DNA of 55,337 nucleotides from Prochlorococcus sp. AG-402-P16. Lineage in GTDB: Bacteria; Cyanobacteriota; Cyanobacteriia; PCC-6307; Cyanobiaceae. The DNA lies in NCBI GenBank assembly GCA_003216295.1, contig QCJB01000010.1, positions 1 through 55,337 of the forward strand, read 5' to 3'. The notes beneath the pieces are model-generated. The model had not been told where the DNA came from and made no database searches. It worked only from the letters and a program-made list of their open reading frames with translations. Below, piece by piece: positions 52,685 through 55,337 of this stretch (position 1 is its first letter; the number at the start of each line of letters is the position of its first letter). The position numbers were made by a program, and so were the translations under genes.

Positions 52685-52800
52685 TTCTAACTTAAGTCTA
52701 ACCGCAATTTTGCTTGTAATCTGTTGGTATGAAAGGACGTGATGGGGTTTATATTCAACTTATAGCAGTCCAGTCATACTTAGTTTCTCAGCATTCTCAA
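52685..52800 (+). repeat. ychF-end repeat copy 5 with left end block
   Basis: The left block TTCTAACTTAAGTCTAACCG (52685) closely matches that of copy 3. The core from 52736 (GACGTGATGGGGTTTATATT, CAACTTATAGCAG) is followed by CAGTCATAC and TTCTCAGCATTCTCAATAGAG. Diverged from the native end but clearly homologous. The stretch 52638-52949 contains no gene. Confidence 0.7.
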
Positions 52801-52949
52801 TAGAGCTTTTCTAACTTCTTAAAACCTTATATGAAATAATCCCTAAGTCAAAATATATTTCATTGCTCGCGTTGTTGTATTCGTTATATAGATAAAAACT
52901 AGAATAAATTGATAAGATAGAATTTATTCCTAATATAATATAAATAAAT

Positions 52950-53828
52950 ATGGAAGTTGCTGGTAAAAATGAGCGTGAAGATAATCAAGTTGCTGAAGTA
53001 AATACATACCCAGTTCCATTATCTATGTTCAAAATAAAAAATAACTTATCTATCTCAATTAATAGTTCGTCAAAAATCTCTAGAGAAAATCTAATTAATA
53101 AGGCATTTTACTTTCATTCTGAGGGTGATCTTGCAAATGCTGAAAAATATTATCAACTTTTCATAAATCAAGGTTTTAATGACTACAGGGTTTTTTCTAA
53201 TTATGGAATAATCTTACAAAAATCAGGTAAATTTAGAGAGGCAGAATTATTAACTCGGAAAGCAATTTTGCTAAATCCTGATTTCGCAGAGGCTTATTCT
53301 AATTTGGCAATTATTTACGAAAATCTTGGCAACTTAGAAGAATCAGAAAAATTATTTCGTCAAGCAATTGAAATCAACCCTGATCTTGCAGAGGGGTATT
53401 CAAATCTGAGCAGGATCTTGAGAGATCTAGGGAAATTAGAAGAAGCAGAAATCACATCAAGAAAAGCGATTAGACTTAACCCTAATTATGCAAATGCCTA
53501 TTATAACTTGGGAACCATATTTAGTGATCTTGGCAATTTAGAGGAAGCAGAAGTATCATTCCGAAAAGCAATTAGACTTAATCCTAATTATCCAAATTCT
53601 TATCATAACCTGGGAACAATATTGAAAGATCTTGGAAAAGTTGATCAAGCTATTTTAAATTACGAGAAATCTATAAAATTAAAACCAGATCTCTATGAAA
53701 GCTTCACTGGCCTGGGCTTTTTACTTTTAATTAAAGGCCAATATAAAAATGGATTAAAAATGTTAAAAAAAGGAGATGGTACTATCTCCTTTGATTTAAA
53801 GAATGGTGTATCAGTAAATAGGTTATGA
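52950..53828 (+). CDS. TPR protein coupled to 2OG-Fe(II) oxygenase
   Basis: A 292-residue soluble protein: a ~50-residue non-repeat N-terminus, then about six TPR units (FREAELLTRKAILLNPDFAEAYSNLAIIYENLGNLEESEKLFRQAIEINPD), ending GDGTISFDLKNGVSVNRL. Its TGA overlaps the ATG of the oxygenase gene (ATGA 53825-53828), so the two chains are made together. In the other island TPR proteins the enzyme domain is fused; here it is split into a separate gene. The TPR domain probably presents or recognises the protein or glycan substrate (inference). Confidence 0.75.
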   Translation: MEVAGKNEREDNQVAEVNTYPVPLSMFKIKNNLSISINSSSKISRENLINKAFYFHSEGDLANAEKYYQLFINQGFNDYRVFSNYGIILQKSGKFREAELLTRKAILLNPDFAEAYSNLAIIYENLGNLEESEKLFRQAIEINPDLAEGYSNLSRILRDLGKLEEAEITSRKAIRLNPNYANAYYNLGTIFSDLGNLEEAEVSFRKAIRLNPNYPNSYHNLGTILKDLGKVDQAILNYEKSIKLKPDLYESFTGLGFLLLIKGQYKNGLKMLKKGDGTISFDLKNGVSVNRL

Positions 53829-54430
53829 TTAAGACTTTTGAATTAAACAAATCTGAACTAACCCCTAATTTTATTGGGTCTTGGTTCATAGAAAATAACT
53901 TATGTGATGAATTGATAGCTTTTTTTGAAAGTAATCAAAAGAATCAAGAGCAAGGTGTTGTAGGAAGTAAAGGATCTATTAATTTAGAAATGAAAAATAG
54001 AATAGATTTAAGAATCTCCCCAAAGGATATAAATTTTAATAATGATAATCTATTTAAAAATTATTTTGAAAATTTATTTGAATGTTATAAAGACTATAAT
54101 AATAAGTGGCCTTACTTATCCAAGATTGCTAGCCATTTAGAAATAGGTGCATTTAATATTGGTAGATATGAAACTGGTCAACACTTTCAAGAAACACATT
54201 GCGAAAGGTCTGGAATAGGAAATCTTCATAGACTTTTTGCTTTTATGACTTATTTAAATAATGTTGAACAAGGAGGAACTACATATTTTGATAATTATGA
54301 TCTAGAAATAGAACCTAGGAAAGGTCTAACCTTAATTTGGCCAGCAGAGTGGACTCATACCCATAGAGGAAATAAAGTTATAAAAGGTTGTAAATATATG
54401 ATTACAGGTCATCTAAATTTCTCTTCTTAA
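53825..54430 (+). CDS. Phage-type 2OG-Fe(II) oxygenase (prolyl-4-hydroxylase superfamily)
   Basis: A 201-residue protein of the prolyl-4-hydroxylase superfamily in the form common in T4-like cyanophages. The block GRYETGQHFQETHCERSGIGN is followed by RLFAFMTYLNNVEQGGTTYF and LTLIWPAEWTHTHRGNKV. Proximal ligands are His125 and Glu127 (H-x-E rather than the usual H-x-D), the distal His is 178 (or 180), and a Lys about ten residues later could bind 2OG. It would hydroxylate a protein or small molecule. It overlaps the TPR gene by four bases. Confidence 0.78.
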   Translation: MIKTFELNKSELTPNFIGSWFIENNLCDELIAFFESNQKNQEQGVVGSKGSINLEMKNRIDLRISPKDINFNNDNLFKNYFENLFECYKDYNNKWPYLSKIASHLEIGAFNIGRYETGQHFQETHCERSGIGNLHRLFAFMTYLNNVEQGGTTYFDNYDLEIEPRKGLTLIWPAEWTHTHRGNKVIKGCKYMITGHLNFSS

Positions 54431-54867
54431 TAATTGGAAACTAGGTTTTTTCCTAATAATAACGTGACAAGATATTTGTTTTTATTTCTTGAGAGCTTTT
54501 TCTCATAATTCTTGTATGAATCGATTTTGATAGAGACAGAAAATGTTGCTGACTCTATGGATCTTTTTACCCTCATTATTTCTATCTATATCTTTCCTAA
54601 GAGAAATTATCTTATAACCTATAACTATTTGAGAAATTATGGTTTTAATATTCTATTTCTATAGTAAGTAATTTTCAAGATAGCCTAGGTGAAGGTTTTA
54701 GCGGATCTCAATATTGCTCGAAAAAAGCCTAACTTTTGTTGTACTGCTCTAAAAAGTGTTTTTTGGGCTGAAAATCTAAAAATTCGAATTGATAGTAATA
54801 AGCTTTTATTCTAATTCTAAAAAAAAGTATCGGATGAATTTCTTGAAGGTTTTAATTACATAAAAAA
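54431..54867. other. AT-rich non-coding stretch at the island's end
   Basis: About 440 bases without a convincing gene or further ychF-end copy. Words such as GCCTAACTTTTG (about 54727) recall the island's repeats only weakly. Nothing else can be supported. Confidence 0.4.
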
Positions 54868-54886
54868 GCTGCAAGTTAATTGCAGC
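54862..54886 (-). terminator. Terminator of the 45-residue gene
   Basis: GCTGCAA and TTGCAGC (54868-54886) form a perfect seven-base stem with a GTTAA loop. On the minus strand it is followed by a run of T (plus-strand A run 54862-54867), about 60 bases after the stop codon of the gene at 54945. Confidence 0.75.
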
Positions 54887-54944
54887 CCATAAAAATAGTT
54901 TTTTTTTTTTTTAATATGCCAAATCAAAAATTAGATTTTTTATA

Positions 54945-55082
54945 TTAAACAAACAGAGCTGAAGCAACCCCAGCAACAGCTATTACTATTCCACCCCACT
55001 TAATGACAGGCTGATTTTTGTCGTAGGTATTTGAAACAAGAATTGCGGCGAGAAGGATCTCTACAAGGTTCTCATTAATCAT
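54945..55082 (-). CDS. 45-residue small membrane protein
   Basis: Minus-strand frame from ATG 55082: it begins MINENLVEILLAAILVSN and ends AVAGVASALFV. It contains two hydrophobic stretches (about residues 6-17 and 30-45) separated by a charged turn (TYDKNQPVIKW). A dedicated terminator lies downstream on the same strand, which supports its being a real gene despite the size. The family is not recognised. It may mark the return to backbone DNA beyond the ychF island. Confidence 0.5.
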   Translation of the reverse strand: MINENLVEILLAAILVSNTYDKNQPVIKWGGIVIAVAGVASALFV

Positions 55083-55337
55083 GGGTCGAAGCCAGAAATG
55101 TAGTTGTTGATACTTTTTCTAGCGAATCTTTGGCAAAGAAGCAACAAATATTAAGTAAGCAACGAACTATTTGTGCCAAAAGTAGAAAAGCGACTGAATT
55201 AAGATGCCTGATCAGATTTATTAGATGTGTATGCACCTATGATTTTATTGAAGATTTGAATATCATTCATTAATACGAGTTGCTTAGTATTTCAATAGTT
55301 TTCTGTTTTTAAATTGTTTTATTTGGTTACTTTTAAT
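55083..55337. other. Window end, no gene recognised
   Basis: The last 255 bases show no open frame I can support; an upstream promoter for the 45-residue gene is expected here. The window boundary may cut off a gene further right. Confidence 0.3.

Noticed and set aside
43818-52800. CRISPR-like array (repeats regularly preceding variable content)
   Set aside because: Only six copies, spaced from about 116 bases to over 6 kb, enclosing genes, with the first copy inside ychF. No cas genes and no short spacers.

Overview
The window reads as chromosome of a marine picocyanobacterium, most likely Prochlorococcus of the low-light NATL-like (LLI) type. The evidence is low G+C and compact genes, the psbD-psbC overlap with a GTG-started psbC, petM beside ycf39, ycf4, a bifunctional NTRC thioredoxin reductase, a SomA-like porin, a FutA/IdiA iron-binding protein, cobQ, and many very small genes. 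The clade is inferred from overall character, not from a search.

Layout. (1) 1-5,090 is accessory. It holds small membrane proteins, a tightly packed minus-strand run of tiny genes (1502-3169, partly richer in G+C) that looks mobile-element derived, a putative 2OG-Fe(II) oxygenase and a GT2-like glycosyltransferase. (2) 5,241-9,956 is mostly core: glyQ, an outer-membrane porin, a PKHD-type hydroxylase divergent from futA around a perfect inverted repeat, and tRNA-Ser(CGA). (3) 9,957-14,916 is accessory DNA behind the tRNA. A 13-bp copy of the tRNA 3' end recurs at 11,269-11,281, with arrays of short repeats on both sides of a single membrane-protein gene. A TPR-glycosyltransferase, a DUF6165-like protein and a TPR-like protein follow. 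(4) 14,945-41,239 is the conserved backbone: ferredoxin, cobQ, maf, psbC/psbD, ycf4, a cyclophilin, ilvN, petM, ycf39, an IF-1-like gene, NTRC, pntA1-pntA2-pntB, dxr, an NSS symporter, cysS, polA, an HlyD-type adaptor and ychF. (5) 41,210 to at least 54,430 is an island anchored on the 3' end of ychF.

The main result is that island. The last ~30 bases of ychF plus ~30-45 bases downstream occur six times in direct orientation: the native copy at 41,210, then copies at 43,901, 44,017, 50,412, 51,853 and 52,736. Each downstream copy is preceded by a second conserved block containing the heptamer GTCTAAC, and that block is absent upstream of the native copy. This is the pattern expected when related elements integrate repeatedly at one attachment site in a protein gene's 3' end. 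The copies delimit cassettes: (a) a COG0523/CobW-like protein plus two metallophosphoesterase-like proteins behind a Zur-box-like site; (b) an empty cassette of about 116 bp; (c) TPR-FkbM methyltransferase, TPR-glycosyltransferase and a sugar C-methyltransferase-like gene; (d) two exported proteins; (e) a lone ribbon-helix-helix protein; and, after the last copy, (f) a TPR protein overlapping a phage-type 2OG-Fe(II) oxygenase. No recombinase is visible, so mobilisation would have to come from elsewhere.

Cargo at the tRNA-Ser site and the ychF site belongs to the same family: a near-constant TPR N-terminus joined to exchangeable C-terminal enzymes. This suggests both sites draw on one pool of genes, probably for surface glycan or protein modification (inference).
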